The position numbers and the translations under genes are program-made. A stretch of DNA of 52,742 nucleotides, from contig CAMAQV010000017.1 in the NCBI GenBank assembly GCA_945860595.1, forward strand, positions 1 to 52,742. The letters are read 5' to 3'. Below are positions 17,335 through 25,921 of this stretch, in pieces (position 1 is the stretch's first letter; each line of letters starts with the position of its first letter). The notes under the pieces are model-generated. The model was not told where the DNA came from. It did not search any database and saw only the letters and a list, made by a program, of their open reading frames with translations. This DNA is from Comamonas sp. lk (GTDB taxonomy: Bacteria > Pseudomonadota > Gammaproteobacteria > Burkholderiales > Burkholderiaceae_C).

Positions 17335-17372
17335 TTGGCAATAAGATGGTAATTAAGGTATATTTTCTATAC
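17335..17372 (+). promoter_or_regulatory. Candidate brnTA promoter and operator
   Basis: A TTGGCA -35 (17335-17340) and TATATT -10 (17359-17364) are separated by 18 bases, just before the brnT ATG at 17374. The -10 overlaps an inverted repeat GTATA-TTTTC-TATAC (17358-17372) that would suit autoregulation by the BrnA antitoxin. The predicted transcript would have little or no leader. Confidence 0.4.
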
Positions 17373-17373
17373 G

Positions 17374-17637
17374 ATGGCATCGTTCGAATTTGACTCCGAA
17401 AAGAGCGATTCCAATCACGCGAAGCATGGGATTGACTTTGTTGCGGCCCAAAACCTGTGGAATGACCCGAAGCTGCTGGAGATTCCAGCAAAAACAGAAG
17501 ATGAGCCGCGGTTTCTGGTGATCGGTCAAATGGGCGACAAGCATTGGTCAGCTGTTATTACCTACCGCGGGCCGAATATCCGATTGATATCTGTGCGCCG
17601 TGCACGCGCAGAAGAAGTGGCACTGTATGAAAGCTAA
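17374..17637 (+). CDS. brnT: BrnT-family type II toxin
   Basis: RelE/barnase-like ribonuclease toxin of a type II system, 87 residues, the normal BrnT size. It carries the family pattern FEFDSEKSDSNHAKHGIDF near the N-terminus, the central RFLVIGQMGDKHWSAVITYRG strand pair and the C-terminal IRLISVRRARAEEVALYES. It is bound and neutralised by BrnA, encoded immediately downstream with an 11-base overlap; toxin-first order is typical of brnTA. The start at 17374 gives the expected N-terminus. Confidence 0.92.
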   Translation: MASFEFDSEKSDSNHAKHGIDFVAAQNLWNDPKLLEIPAKTEDEPRFLVIGQMGDKHWSAVITYRGPNIRLISVRRARAEEVALYES

Positions 17638-17869
17638 AAATTTTGATCAGCAGTTTGATGACGCTGTCGACATCACGGCGTATTTGGACGCGTCCAAAGC
17701 CAAGCGTGTGTTGCAAACGCAAAAACGGGTGAATGTCGATTTCCCCACATGGATGGTTGATTCGCTGGATCGCGAAGCCCGCAAATTGGGCGTTACCAGG
17801 CAGTCCGTGATCAAAGTATGGCTCGCAGAGCGCCTGGAGGCGACTGCGGCGAAGGTGCCGGTAGCGTGA
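17627..17869 (+). CDS. brnA: BrnA-family antitoxin
   Basis: 80-residue antitoxin that neutralises BrnT and represses the brnTA promoter. The C-terminal half is a ribbon-helix-helix / CopG-like segment (RVNVDFPTWMVDSLDREARKLGVTRQSVIKVWLAERLE); the N-terminal half (MKAKNFDQQFDDAVDITAYLD) is the toxin-binding part typical of BrnA. The ATG at 17627 overlaps the end of brnT; an upstream in-frame start at 17600 is rejected as it extends into brnT without a family match. Confidence 0.9.
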   Translation: MKAKNFDQQFDDAVDITAYLDASKAKRVLQTQKRVNVDFPTWMVDSLDREARKLGVTRQSVIKVWLAERLEATAAKVPVA

Positions 17870-17939
17870 TTTTCAGTCTCAAGCGCTAGCTGGCCGGCGT
17901 TGCCCCATACTTCTTTCTGCTTCTCCATTTCATCTGCGC

Positions 17940-18386
17940 ATGTCCACTTTCCTAGACCCCGACACCGTCGCCCACGGAATTCAGCTCTCGATCGCTCCGG
18001 TTTTTTTGCTCACCGCTGTGGCCGGGATGATTGGCGCGGTCTCGAACCGGCTGGCGCGCATCATTGACCGGGCGCGGTTTATCGAGGCGCGGCTGAAGAC
18101 CGAGCGCGATAGCGAGCAGGCCGCGTCGGACCGGCGCGAGCTGGTGGATTTGCGTACCCGGGGGCTGCTGGCCAATGGCAGCATCGCTTTGTTGACGTTG
18201 TGCGCGGTCAGCATTGGCCTGACCATCATCATTCTCTTTCTGGGTGAAACGCTGGATTACCAGGGCCTGCGGCTGGCGTTTTCCGGCTTTCTGGCCGGGG
18301 TGATTTGCTTTCTTGCCGCGCTGGTGTGCTTTTTGGCAGAGACCTGGATTGCCACGCGGGTGCTGAAATTCGGGCAGCGCTTTTGA
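17940..18386 (+). CDS. DUF2721 membrane protein
   Basis: 148-residue membrane protein of unknown function. Hydrophobic helices lie at about residues 14-34, 79-100 and 112-135. The AVSNRLARIIDRARFIEARLK motif after the first helix and the short charged cytoplasmic loop match DUF2721 proteins. Single gene; it converges with the molybdopterin oxidoreductase across 25 bases. Confidence 0.85.
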   Translation: MSTFLDPDTVAHGIQLSIAPVFLLTAVAGMIGAVSNRLARIIDRARFIEARLKTERDSEQAASDRRELVDLRTRGLLANGSIALLTLCAVSIGLTIIILFLGETLDYQGLRLAFSGFLAGVICFLAALVCFLAETWIATRVLKFGQRF

Positions 18387-18411
18387 GCGGTGGCGTGTCC
18401 CGCTTGCGGTT

Positions 18412-20481
18412 TTACGCGCTGGCCGGTTCGACTTCCACGGCGCAGTCATAAAACGTGGGCGCGCGGCCCAGATCGGTCAGGGCCTGGCTGGTGAGTTCGT
18501 TCACATTGGTGCCGCCCGGCCCCATTTTGCGCCACCAGATGCCCAAGCCCACTACCACGCCGGGTCTGGCCCGCTCGCTGACCTCGGCGCGGCACAGGTA
18601 GCTGCCCCGGTCATTGAAAGCGCGCACCAGCGCTTCGTTTGCGATACCGCGCGCAGCCGCATCAACCGGGTGGATTTCCAGCACCGGGCCCGGTGTGGGG
18701 TGCAGAGACTGCACGTTGACAAAGCTGGAGTTGAGCGCATTGCGTCCGGGCGGTGAAATCATGGCCAGCGGGTAGCGGCTGCCGGGCGCTGGGCGCTCGT
18801 AATTGGGCAGGTAGTCGGGCAGCGGGTCCAGCCCGGCATCCGCCAGGCGCGGGCTGCTGAATTCGCATTTGCCCGAGGGCGTGGGGAAGCCGCCCTGCGC
18901 AAACGGCGCATCCGGCCAGGGCAGGTGCACAAAGCCATCGCGCAGCAGGGCCTCGAAGTCCACGCTGTCGCCGTAGGTCTGGCGGCACAGGCTGAGGTCG
19001 TCATCGGCAAAGCAGGGCTCGGTAAAGCCCATGCGCGCGGCCAGCAGCCGGAAGATTTCGGTATTGGGTTTGGCCTCTCCCAGTGGCGCGATGCTGGGTC
19101 GGTTGAGCAGCACATCGGTATGTCCGTAGCTGCTGTGGATGTCCCAGTGCTCCAGCTGCGTGGTGGCGGGGAGCAGGTAATCCGCATAGTCGGCGGTATC
19201 GGTCTGGAAGTGCTCCAGCACCACGGTAAAGAGGTCTTCGCGGGCGAAGCCCTGCGCCACCTTGCTCGAGTCCGGCGCAATCGCCACCGGGTTGCAGTTG
19301 TAGACCACGACCGCATCGATGCGCGGCCCGAACTCCGGGCTGGCCGGGCGCAGCAAGTCGTCGCCGATGGTGTTCATATTGATCAGCCGCTCCTGCGCGT
19401 TGGGGCTGAGGTCGGGGCGCTCCAGCAGATCGTCGTTGCTGCTGTGCGTGCCAGAGCTGCTAAGCAAAAGTCCGCCTGCCGCATGCCGCCACGCGCCCAC
19501 CAGCGCAGGCAGGCAGCACACGGCCCGTACTGCGTTGGCCGCGCCGCGCACACGCTGCATGCCGTAGTTCAAACGGATCGCCACCGGTTGCCCGGCGCGG
19601 GCGGTCTCGCCGTAGGCCCGCGACAGCGCGGTGATTTGTGCGGCTTCAATGCCACACACGACCGCAGCGCGTTCCGGTGGCCATTCCAGGGCGCGCGCGC
19701 GCAGCGCCTCCCAGCCCAGCGTGTGTTCACGCAGGTAATCGTGGTCCAGCCAGTCGTGCGTGATGAGCTGCTGCATCAGGGCCAGTGCCAGCGGAGCGTC
19801 GGTGCCCGGCAGCAGGGCGATGTGTTCATGGCATTTGTCGGCGGTTTCGGTGCGGCGCGGATCAATGCACACCAGCCGCGCACCGCGCCGTTTGGCCTCT
19901 TGCGCATAGCGCCAGAAATGCAGGTTGCTGCCAATCGCGTTGCTACCCCAGATCAGGATCAGCCGGGCATCCGCAAAGTTTTCCACCCGCATGCCGACTT
20001 TGCCGCCCAGGGTGTAGGTCAGACCCTGCCCGCCTGCGGTGGAGCACACGGTACGCTCCAGCTGCGATGCGCCCAGGCGGTTGAAAAAGCGCATGGCCAT
20101 GGCCTCGCCTTGCACATAGCCCATGGTGCCGGCGTAGCTGTAAGGCAGCACGGCTTGTTGCAGACCGCGTGCCGCCAGCTTGCCCAGGCGGGCGGCGATG
20201 TCGTCCAGCGCCACGTCCCAGCTCACCGGCTCAAACTGGCCCGCGCCCTTGGGGCCAATGCGCCGCATGGGCTGCAAGATACGGTCCGGGTGGTAGCTGC
20301 GTTCGGGGTAGCGGGCCACCTTGGTGCAGAGTGCGCCGCCGGTTTGCGGGTGCGCCGGGTTGCCGTGGACTTTGATGGCCACGCCGTCGCGCACCGTGGT
20401 GACCATGGAACAGGTATCGGGGCAGTCGTGCGGGCAGGCGCCGATGACTTCACGGGTTTCGGGCTGGACGGCAGTGTGCAT
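18412..20481 (-). CDS. Molybdopterin-dependent oxidoreductase (BisC/FdhA superfamily)
   Basis: 689-residue molybdoenzyme of the DMSO-reductase superfamily. The N-terminal [4Fe-4S] site is CPHDCPDTCSMV (three Cys) plus a fourth Cys in GGALCTKVARY, near residues 16-60. MGD-binding features follow: YAGTMGYVQGEAMAMRFFNRLG, RTVCSTAGGQGLTYTLG and LILIWGSNAIGSNLHFW. The C-terminal MoCo-binding part ends with NPPGRNALN-like and GIWWRKMGPGGTNVNELT segments. Electron donor and substrate are not indicated, and no partner subunit gene is adjacent. The start ATG at 20481 (MHTAVQPETREVIGACPHDC) is used; a longer frame from 20562 would overlap coaX by 53 bases. Confidence 0.88.
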   Translation of the reverse strand: MHTAVQPETREVIGACPHDCPDTCSMVTTVRDGVAIKVHGNPAHPQTGGALCTKVARYPERSYHPDRILQPMRRIGPKGAGQFEPVSWDVALDDIAARLGKLAARGLQQAVLPYSYAGTMGYVQGEAMAMRFFNRLGASQLERTVCSTAGGQGLTYTLGGKVGMRVENFADARLILIWGSNAIGSNLHFWRYAQEAKRRGARLVCIDPRRTETADKCHEHIALLPGTDAPLALALMQQLITHDWLDHDYLREHTLGWEALRARALEWPPERAAVVCGIEAAQITALSRAYGETARAGQPVAIRLNYGMQRVRGAANAVRAVCCLPALVGAWRHAAGGLLLSSSGTHSSNDDLLERPDLSPNAQERLINMNTIGDDLLRPASPEFGPRIDAVVVYNCNPVAIAPDSSKVAQGFAREDLFTVVLEHFQTDTADYADYLLPATTQLEHWDIHSSYGHTDVLLNRPSIAPLGEAKPNTEIFRLLAARMGFTEPCFADDDLSLCRQTYGDSVDFEALLRDGFVHLPWPDAPFAQGGFPTPSGKCEFSSPRLADAGLDPLPDYLPNYERPAPGSRYPLAMISPPGRNALNSSFVNVQSLHPTPGPVLEIHPVDAAARGIANEALVRAFNDRGSYLCRAEVSERARPGVVVGLGIWWRKMGPGGTNVNELTSQALTDLGRAPTFYDCAVEVEPASA

Positions 20482-20509
20482 GGCGGTGGAACCCGGGGCG
20501 GGCTGTGGG

Positions 20510-21286
20510 TCAGTCGGGGTCAGAGGCGTACTTGTCGCGGGCGATGCGCAGCAGGCCGTCAAAAATCAGGTTGTCTACCAACTCAAAAGGGTGGTTGATG
20601 CTGGGTGCCATCTTCCAGGCTGCGCCGCCGGTCATCAGGCACAGCGGTTCTGTGCCGCAGCGTGCGCGCATGTGCTGAACCATGCGTTCAATAGCACCGG
20701 CAATCGCGAAGGTGCCGCCGCTGGTCAGGGCGTCGCTGGTGTTGGTGGGAAAGCTGCGCACCTCGCCGGTGGGTACTTGCAGGCCGGCAGTGCCCGATTC
20801 GAGCGCGCGCAGCATGATGCCGTGGCCGGGCAGGATCAGACCACCCAAAAAATTGCCATGCGGATCGAGCGCGTCCACGGTGACCGCGGTTCCCACCATC
20901 ACCACCACCAAGGGGCGCGCAGGGCCAGCGGCGCACATGCGGTGGTAGGCCCCGATCATGGCGACCCAACGATCCGCGCCCAGGCGGCTGGGGTGGTCAT
21001 AGCCGTTGCGGATGCCGGCCTCGGCCTCATTGGGTACGACCCACTGCGCCGTGGCGTCCCACATCTCCATCTGGTCCCGCACCCGGCGGCGGACTGCGTC
21101 ACCGGCGACCACGCAGCCCAGCACGTGTGTCGGTGCGGGCAGTGCACGCCAGGCACCGTCGGCCAGTTTGTCGATGTTTTGTAAAAACTCCGCGCCCTGC
21201 GCCAACAGCGTCGCCCCCGGTGTGGCGGCCGCGTACTGCGCCCATTTCAAACGGGTGTTGCCGATGTCCAGGGCGAGAAAAGTCAT
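20510..21286 (-). CDS. coaX: Type III pantothenate kinase
   Basis: Phosphorylates pantothenate in the first step of coenzyme A synthesis, in the cytosol. 258 residues, normal for CoaX. Signatures of the ASKHA fold: [13 protein letters not shown] at the N-terminus (phosphate-1 loop), [15 protein letters not shown] (near residue 100), [26 protein letters not shown], and [16 protein letters not shown]. The start is the ATG at 21286. It lies 28 bases before the molybdoenzyme gene on the same strand and is divergent from icmF. The often-seen birA neighbour is absent. Confidence 0.95.
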   Translation of the reverse strand: MTFLALDIGNTRLKWAQYAAATPGATLLAQGAEFLQNIDKLADGAWRALPAPTHVLGCVVAGDAVRRRVRDQMEMWDATAQWVVPNEAEAGIRNGYDHPSRLGADRWVAMIGAYHRMCAAGPARPLVVVMVGTAVTVDALDPHGNFLGGLILPGHGIMLRALESGTAGLQVPTGEVRSFPTNTSDALTSGGTFAIAGAIERMVQHMRARCGTEPLCLMTGGAAWKMAPSINHPFELVDNLIFDGLLRIARDKYASDPD

Positions 21287-21352
21287 GCGGTGCGGATGGT
21301 TTGCTGCATTATCACCAGCGGCTGTGAGAGGCGGGGCTTGGCGCGGCTCGGG

Positions 21353-21372
21353 GCATCCCGCTTGCGGGATGC
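21353..21372. repeat. Perfect 9-base hairpin in coaX-icmF intergenic region
   Basis: GCATCCCGCTTGCGGGATGC is a perfect inverted repeat with 9-base arms and a two-base loop. It is not followed by a T run, so not a standard terminator. A related half (CCCGCTTGCGG) recurs near 18400 between convergent genes, so it may belong to a small dispersed palindrome family. Confidence 0.5.
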
Positions 21373-21390
21373 GCTACAGTGCGTCCTCGG

Positions 21391-21406
21391 TTGACGTTTA
21401 CGTCAA
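21391..21406 (+). promoter_or_regulatory. Palindromic operator candidate upstream of icmF
   Basis: TTGACGTTTACGTCAA is a perfect palindrome (arms TTGACGT/ACGTCAA, two-base spacer), followed by a further CGTCAAC repeat. It lies 90 bases upstream of the icmF start, in the 209-base gap from coaX. Its shape resembles operators of MerR-type regulators of branched-chain acyl-CoA catabolism (LiuR-like); no such regulator gene is in the window. Confidence 0.45.
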
Positions 21407-21495
21407 CGTCAACCAGCGCCAAGCCACACGCTTCCAACCCGGATGCGCCCGCGCCCTGCTCCGCCCGCCCTCGATACCGCACCAGAAGACCGACC

Positions 21496-24400
21496 ATGAC
21501 CGATTTGTCCGCCGAATTCAAAGCCCTTGCCGAATACCGCCCCAGCAACAAGGTGCGTTTTGTCACCGCAGCCAGCCTGTTTGACGGGCACGACGCGGCC
21601 ATCAACATCATGCGCCGCATTTTGCAAAGCATGGGCGCGGAGGTGATCCACCTGGGCCATAACCGCTCGGTCGATGAGGTGGTGAGCGCCGCCTTGCAGG
21701 AGGATGCGCAGGGTATTGCGCTCAGCTCCTACCAGGGCGGGCATGTGGAGTATTTCAAGTACATGATGGATTTGCTGCGCGCGCGCGGCGGTGATCAGAT
21801 TCAGGTGTTTGGCGGCGGCGGCGGCGTGATCGTGCCGGGCGAAATTGCCGAATTGCAGGCCTACGGCGTGAGCCGCATCTTCAGCCCGGAAGACGGGCAG
21901 CGCATGGGCCTGGCCGGGATGATTGGTGAGATGGTGATGCGTTGTGACCGCGACATCAGCGGCCATGCGCCGCGTAGTCTGGACGCAATCCGCGGCCACA
22001 GCGAAGCCGCCTGGCGCGCGCTGGCGCAGCTGATTACCGCGCTGGAAAACCGCCAGGGTGCGGGCGAAGGCGGTGCGGTCGATGCGACGCTCTTGAAAGC
22101 CTTGCGCGAAGGCGCTGCGGCTGTGAAAGTGCCGGTGCTGGGCGTGACCGGAACCGGTGGCGCAGGCAAATCGTCGCTGACCGACGAGCTGATCCGCCGC
22201 ATCCGGCTGGACCAGGGCGACGCCTTGCGGATTGCGCTGATTTCCATAGACCCCTCGCGGCGCAAGAGCGGCGGCGCTTTGCTGGGCGATCGCATCCGCA
22301 TGAACGCCATCAGCCCCTGGGCCAGCGGTGCGGGCGCGCAGCGGGTCTATATGCGCAGCCTGGCCACACGGGAGTTCGGCTCCGAGATCAGCGCGGCGCT
22401 GCCCGATGTGATTGCCGCGTGCAAGGTGGCGGGCTTTGATGTGGTGATCGTCGAGACCTCGGGCATAGGCCAGGGCGACGCGGCCATCGTGCCGCATGTA
22501 GACATTCCCATGTATGTGATGACACCCGAGTTCGGCGCGGCCAGCCAGCTGGAAAAAATCGATATGTTGGACTTTGCGGCCTTTGTCGCCATCAATAAAT
22601 TCGACCGCAAGGGCGCGGCAGACGCGCTGCGCGATGTGGCCAAGCAGGTGCAGCGCAACCGCGAAGCCTGGAGCGTGCCGACCGAACAGATGCCGGTGTT
22701 CGGCACCATGGCTGCGCGCTTCAATGACGACGGCGTCACCGCGCTGTACCAGGCCCTCAAAGAGCGTTTGGCTGAATTCGGCGTGCCCTTGCAAACCGGG
22801 CGCTTGCCCGTGGCGGCGGTGCGCCACAGCAGCAACCAAACGCCGGTGGTGCCGCCAGCGCGCACCCGGTATCTGGCCGAAATCAGCGACACCGTACGCG
22901 GCTACAAAGCACGCGCCCGTGCCCAGGCGCAGCTGGCCCGCGAAATCCAGCAGTTGCGCGCCGCTGCCACCATGTTGGAGGTAGACAAGCCCGGGAAAGC
23001 CCGTGCGGCCGAGGCGGCCCGCGACCTGGCCGCCCAGCGCGAATTGCAGCAAGACGGCGCTGCGCGCCAGCTTCTGGCAAGTTGGCCGGCCTTGCGCCAG
23101 GCCTACAGCGGCACCGACTATGTGGTCACGGTGCGCGACAAAGAAATCCGCACGGCGCTGACCACCACCTCGCTGAGTGGCACGCAGATCCGCAAAGTCA
23201 GCTTGCCCACCTACCACGACCAGGGAGACATCCTGCAATGGCTGATGCTGGACAACCTGCCTGGCAGCTATCCGTATACGGCTGGCACCTTTGCTTTCAA
23301 GCGCGAGAACGAAGACCCCACGCGCATGTTCGCTGGTGAGGGCGATGCCTTTCGCACCAACACGCGCTTTAAGCTGCTCAGCGAAGGTATGCCGGCCAAG
23401 CGCCTGTCCACCGCCTTTGATTCGGTCACGCTTTATGGCAACGACCCCGATCCGCGCCCCGACATCTATGGCAAGGTGGGTAACTCGGGCGTGAGCATCG
23501 CCACGCTGGAAGACATGAAGGTCTTGTATGGCGGTTTTGATTTGTGCAGCCCCACGACCAGCGTGAGCATGACCATCAACGGCCCCGCGCCCACGATTCT
23601 GGCCATGTTCATGAACACGGCGATGGACCAAAAAATGGATGCATTGCGCAGCGAATTGGGCCGTGAACCCACTGCGCAAGAGACCGAGGCTGCGCGCGCC
23701 TGGGTGCTGCAAAACGTGCGCGGCACGGTGCAAGCCGACATCCTCAAAGAGGACCAGGGCCAGAACACCTGCATTTTTTCGACTGAGTTCTCGCTCAAAG
23801 TCATGGGCGACGTGGCGCAGTATTTTGTGGACCACCAGGTGCGCAATTTCTACAGCGTGTCCATCAGCGGCTACCACATCGCCGAGGCCGGTGCCAACCC
23901 GATAAGCCAGCTCGCTTTCACGCTGTCCAACGGCTTCACCTTTGTCGAAGCCTATTTGGCGCGCGGCATGCACATCGATGACTTCGCGCCGAATTTGAGC
24001 TTTTTCTTCAGCAACGGCATGGACCCGGAATACACGGTGATGGGCCGGGTCGCGCGCCGCATCTGGGCCGTGGCCATGAAAGAAAAATACGGGGCCAATG
24101 AACGCAGCCAAAAGTTGAAATACCACATCCAAACCAGCGGGCGCAGCCTGCATGCGCAAGAGGTGCAGTTCAACGACATCCGCACCACGCTGCAAGCGCT
24201 GATCGCCATCTACGACAACTGCAACAGCCTGCACACCAACGCCTTTGACGAGGCCATCACCACGCCTACCGAAGAGAGCGTGCGCCGGGCTATGGCGATT
24301 CAGCTCATCATCAACCGCGAGTGGGGGCTGGCGAAAAATGAAAACCCCTCGCAAGGCAGCTTCATTATTGAAGAATTGACCGAACTGGTGGAGGAAGCGG

Positions 24401-24819
24401 TGCTGGCCGAGTTTGAAAAAATTGCCGAGCGCGGCGGCGTGCTTGGTGCCATGGAAACCGGATACCAGCGCGGCAAGATCCAAGATGAATCGATGACCTA
24501 CGAGATGCGCAAGCACACCGGCGAGTTGCCCATCATCGGCGTCAACACCTTCCGCAACCCGCATGGCGATGCCGTGCCGCAAAAACTGGAGCTTGCCCGC
24601 AGCACCGACGAAGAAAAGCAAAGCCAGTTGAACCGGCTGCACGCCTTCCACGCTGCCCATGCCAACGAGGCCCCGCGCATGCTTGCCCGCCTGCAGCAGG
24701 CCGTAATCGCCAATGACAACGTTTTCGAGGTGCTAATGGACGCCGTGCGCGTCTGTTCACTCGGTCAGATTACGAGCGCGCTGTTTGAGGTGGGCGGGCA
24801 GTACCGGCGGAGTATGTAG
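21496..24819 (+). CDS. icmF: Fused isobutyryl-CoA mutase IcmF
   Basis: Adenosylcobalamin-dependent mutase interconverting isobutyryl-CoA and butyryl-CoA (and sometimes isovaleryl/pivalyl-CoA), with its own G-protein chaperone. 1107 residues in the IcmF order. First comes the B12-binding domain (ASLFDGHDAAINIMRR, cobalt-ligand His, residues 25-150). Next is a MeaI-like GTPase with P-loop VTGTGGAGKSSLTDEL near 217-230 and the NKFDRKG base-recognition segment. Last is the mutase TIM barrel (YPYTAGTFAFKRENEDPTRMF near 590). The start ATG at 21496 (MTDLSAEFKALAEYRPS) is the family start; an upstream extension to 21379 is low-complexity and rejected. Role: butyrate, valine or odd-chain acyl-CoA metabolism. 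Confidence 0.96.
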   Translation: MTDLSAEFKALAEYRPSNKVRFVTAASLFDGHDAAINIMRRILQSMGAEVIHLGHNRSVDEVVSAALQEDAQGIALSSYQGGHVEYFKYMMDLLRARGGDQIQVFGGGGGVIVPGEIAELQAYGVSRIFSPEDGQRMGLAGMIGEMVMRCDRDISGHAPRSLDAIRGHSEAAWRALAQLITALENRQGAGEGGAVDATLLKALREGAAAVKVPVLGVTGTGGAGKSSLTDELIRRIRLDQGDALRIALISIDPSRRKSGGALLGDRIRMNAISPWASGAGAQRVYMRSLATREFGSEISAALPDVIAACKVAGFDVVIVETSGIGQGDAAIVPHVDIPMYVMTPEFGAASQLEKIDMLDFAAFVAINKFDRKGAADALRDVAKQVQRNREAWSVPTEQMPVFGTMAARFNDDGVTALYQALKERLAEFGVPLQTGRLPVAAVRHSSNQTPVVPPARTRYLAEISDTVRGYKARARAQAQLAREIQQLRAAATMLEVDKPGKARAAEAARDLAAQRELQQDGAARQLLASWPALRQAYSGTDYVVTVRDKEIRTALTTTSLSGTQIRKVSLPTYHDQGDILQWLMLDNLPGSYPYTAGTFAFKRENEDPTRMFAGEGDAFRTNTRFKLLSEGMPAKRLSTAFDSVTLYGNDPDPRPDIYGKVGNSGVSIATLEDMKVLYGGFDLCSPTTSVSMTINGPAPTILAMFMNTAMDQKMDALRSELGREPTAQETEAARAWVLQNVRGTVQADILKEDQGQNTCIFSTEFSLKVMGDVAQYFVDHQVRNFYSVSISGYHIAEAGANPISQLAFTLSNGFTFVEAYLARGMHIDDFAPNLSFFFSNGMDPEYTVMGRVARRIWAVAMKEKYGANERSQKLKYHIQTSGRSLHAQEVQFNDIRTTLQALIAIYDNCNSLHTNAFDEAITTPTEESVRRAMAIQLIINREWGLAKNENPSQGSFIIEELTELVEEAVLAEFEKIAERGGVLGAMETGYQRGKIQDESMTYEMRKHTGELPIIGVNTFRNPHGDAVPQKLELARSTDEEKQSQLNRLHAFHAAHANEAPRMLARLQQAVIANDNVFEVLMDAVRVCSLGQITSALFEVGGQYRRSM

Positions 24820-24851
24820 GGTGCACCGAATGCGGTTTTGACCGCTCGGCA

Positions 24852-25259
24852 TCAGATGAAAACCTCCATCGGCAGCGCAAAGCGCTTAGCCAGCGCCACG
24901 GTTTGGCGCATATTGAGTGTGCGCTTGCCGCGCAGCAGCTCAGACACCACGCTTTGCGGCCCCAGTTCCGGCAGGTCGGACTGGCGCAGCCCATGCTGTT
25001 CCATTAAAAATGCCAAGCGGCTGGCGGGCGTGCTGCCCTCTGGCCAGGGGTGTGCCTGCTCCTCGTAGGTGCGGATGCGGTCTGCCAGTAAGGCCAGTAA
25101 ACCGGCCATGGCACCCGCGTCAGAGCTGGTCGTATCGCTCATCAATCGGTTGACTGCATCCAGCATTTCTTCGTAGTGCGCCTCACTTTGAATGGGCGCA
25201 CCCAAGCCCAGCGCCTCGTGCAGTGCGAGCCAGTGCGCGGTGACATCGGTCAGGTTCAT
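24852..25259 (-). CDS. higA: HigA-type antitoxin / XRE regulator
   Basis: 135-residue antitoxin and autorepressor. The C-terminal helix-turn-helix (RLAFLMEQHGLRQSDLPELGPQSVVSELLRGKRTLNMRQTVALAKRF) is the HigA type; the N-terminal half is an acidic helical region. The ATG at 25259 overlaps the higB stop by four bases, giving toxin-first higBA order. It converges with icmF across 32 bases. Confidence 0.9.
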   Translation of the reverse strand: MNLTDVTAHWLALHEALGLGAPIQSEAHYEEMLDAVNRLMSDTTSSDAGAMAGLLALLADRIRTYEEQAHPWPEGSTPASRLAFLMEQHGLRQSDLPELGPQSVVSELLRGKRTLNMRQTVALAKRFALPMEVFI

Positions 25260-25540
25260 TTCCAATCTCCTTTGTCGTAGTCCTTGTGCGGCAACACCGC
25301 CTTCACCCACACCAATCCGGCCTGGAACGCGATGGCAGCTACCAGGCGGTATTTATTGCCGCCAATGTTGAAAACAAACCGATCGCCCACTTTGTCGACA
25401 CTGGCAAATGTGGCTTTGAGTTGCGCAAAGTTGCTGAAGGTGCCCTTTTCGATAAGGTACCGGAAATCCTGCAAGGGCTGCCCGGCGTCCGGGCGCAGCA
25501 GTGCGAATTCGCGCAGCACCTTGTTGGAGATCAGCTTCAT
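25256..25540 (-). CDS. higB: HigB-type toxin (mRNA interferase)
   Basis: 94-residue RelE-superfamily ribosome-dependent mRNA interferase. Family features: KLISNKVLREFALLRPDAGQPLQDFRYLIEKGTFSNFAQLKATFASVDKV at the N-terminus and the FNIGGNKYRLVAAIAFQAGLVWVKAVLPHKDYDKGDWK C-terminus with the conserved HKDYDKG end. Start ATG at 25540 (MKLISNK) preferred; an in-frame ATG two codons upstream is also possible. Partner of higA downstream. Confidence 0.92.
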   Translation of the reverse strand: MKLISNKVLREFALLRPDAGQPLQDFRYLIEKGTFSNFAQLKATFASVDKVGDRFVFNIGGNKYRLVAAIAFQAGLVWVKAVLPHKDYDKGDWK

Positions 25541-25613
25541 CGGCATGGGCTGAATATAGCAAAATGCGATAAATTGTGCCGACCACTTAGGTGGACGCGC
25601 AATAACAGGTGCG

Positions 25614-25633
25614 GTAAGGTAATTTCGCCTTAC
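25614..25633. promoter_or_regulatory. Inverted repeat before the AbrB-type gene
   Basis: GTAAGG-8 bases-CCTTAC lies 21 bases before the AbrB-type start. It could be an autoregulatory operator, as SpoVT/AbrB antitoxins bind such palindromes. The short T run that follows could also make it a weak terminator. A second small palindrome CCAC-TTAG-GTGG lies at 25583-25594. Confidence 0.3.
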
Positions 25634-25654
25634 ATTTTTCTTGGACCACGCCGT

Positions 25655-25921
25655 ATGACTGCATTGACTGTGACTGCCAAGGGCCAGATTACTTTGGGCC
25701 GGGGTTTGCTGCAACATCTAGGTATTGCCTCAGGGCAGCAACTGGAGGTGGACAAGCTGGCGGGTGGCGTGCTGGCTTTGCGTGTCAAAGCGCAGCATGG
25801 CTTCGATTCGTTTGTAGGCTGTTTGCCCCCGCCTATCCGCGCCTTGACGCTGGATGAGTTATGCGCGTTTAGGTCACCAGCATCGGATACAGCGAGGCCA
25901 GCAGCGCCAGCGCCATACTGA
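25655..25921 (+). CDS. Orphan AbrB/MazE-type antitoxin, C-terminus replaced
   Basis: 88-residue SpoVT/AbrB-fold DNA-binding protein (MTALTVTAKGQITLGRGLLQHLGIASGQQLEVD, a swapped-hairpin AbrB domain, residues 1-45). The tail FVGCLPPPIRALTLDELCAF matches the usual antitoxin C-terminus up to about residue 70. After that it reads RSPASDTARPAAPAPY, which is the antisense of the lysE 3' end rather than family sequence. No PIN or MazF toxin gene follows. The toxin has probably been deleted and lysE now sits in its place; the antitoxin may still be made. Overlaps lysE by 53 bases on the opposite strand. Confidence 0.7.
   Translation: MTALTVTAKGQITLGRGLLQHLGIASGQQLEVDKLAGGVLALRVKAQHGFDSFVGCLPPPIRALTLDELCAFRSPASDTARPAAPAPY

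Noticed and set aside
21409..24660. Over 1000-codon open frame on the - strand opposite icmF
   Set aside because: Shadow of GC-rich codon bias; the + strand encodes a full IcmF with all motifs.
25614..25640. Rho-independent terminator after higBA promoter region
   Set aside because: The stem is only six bases with an eight-base loop and a weak T run; kept as a low-confidence operator candidate instead.
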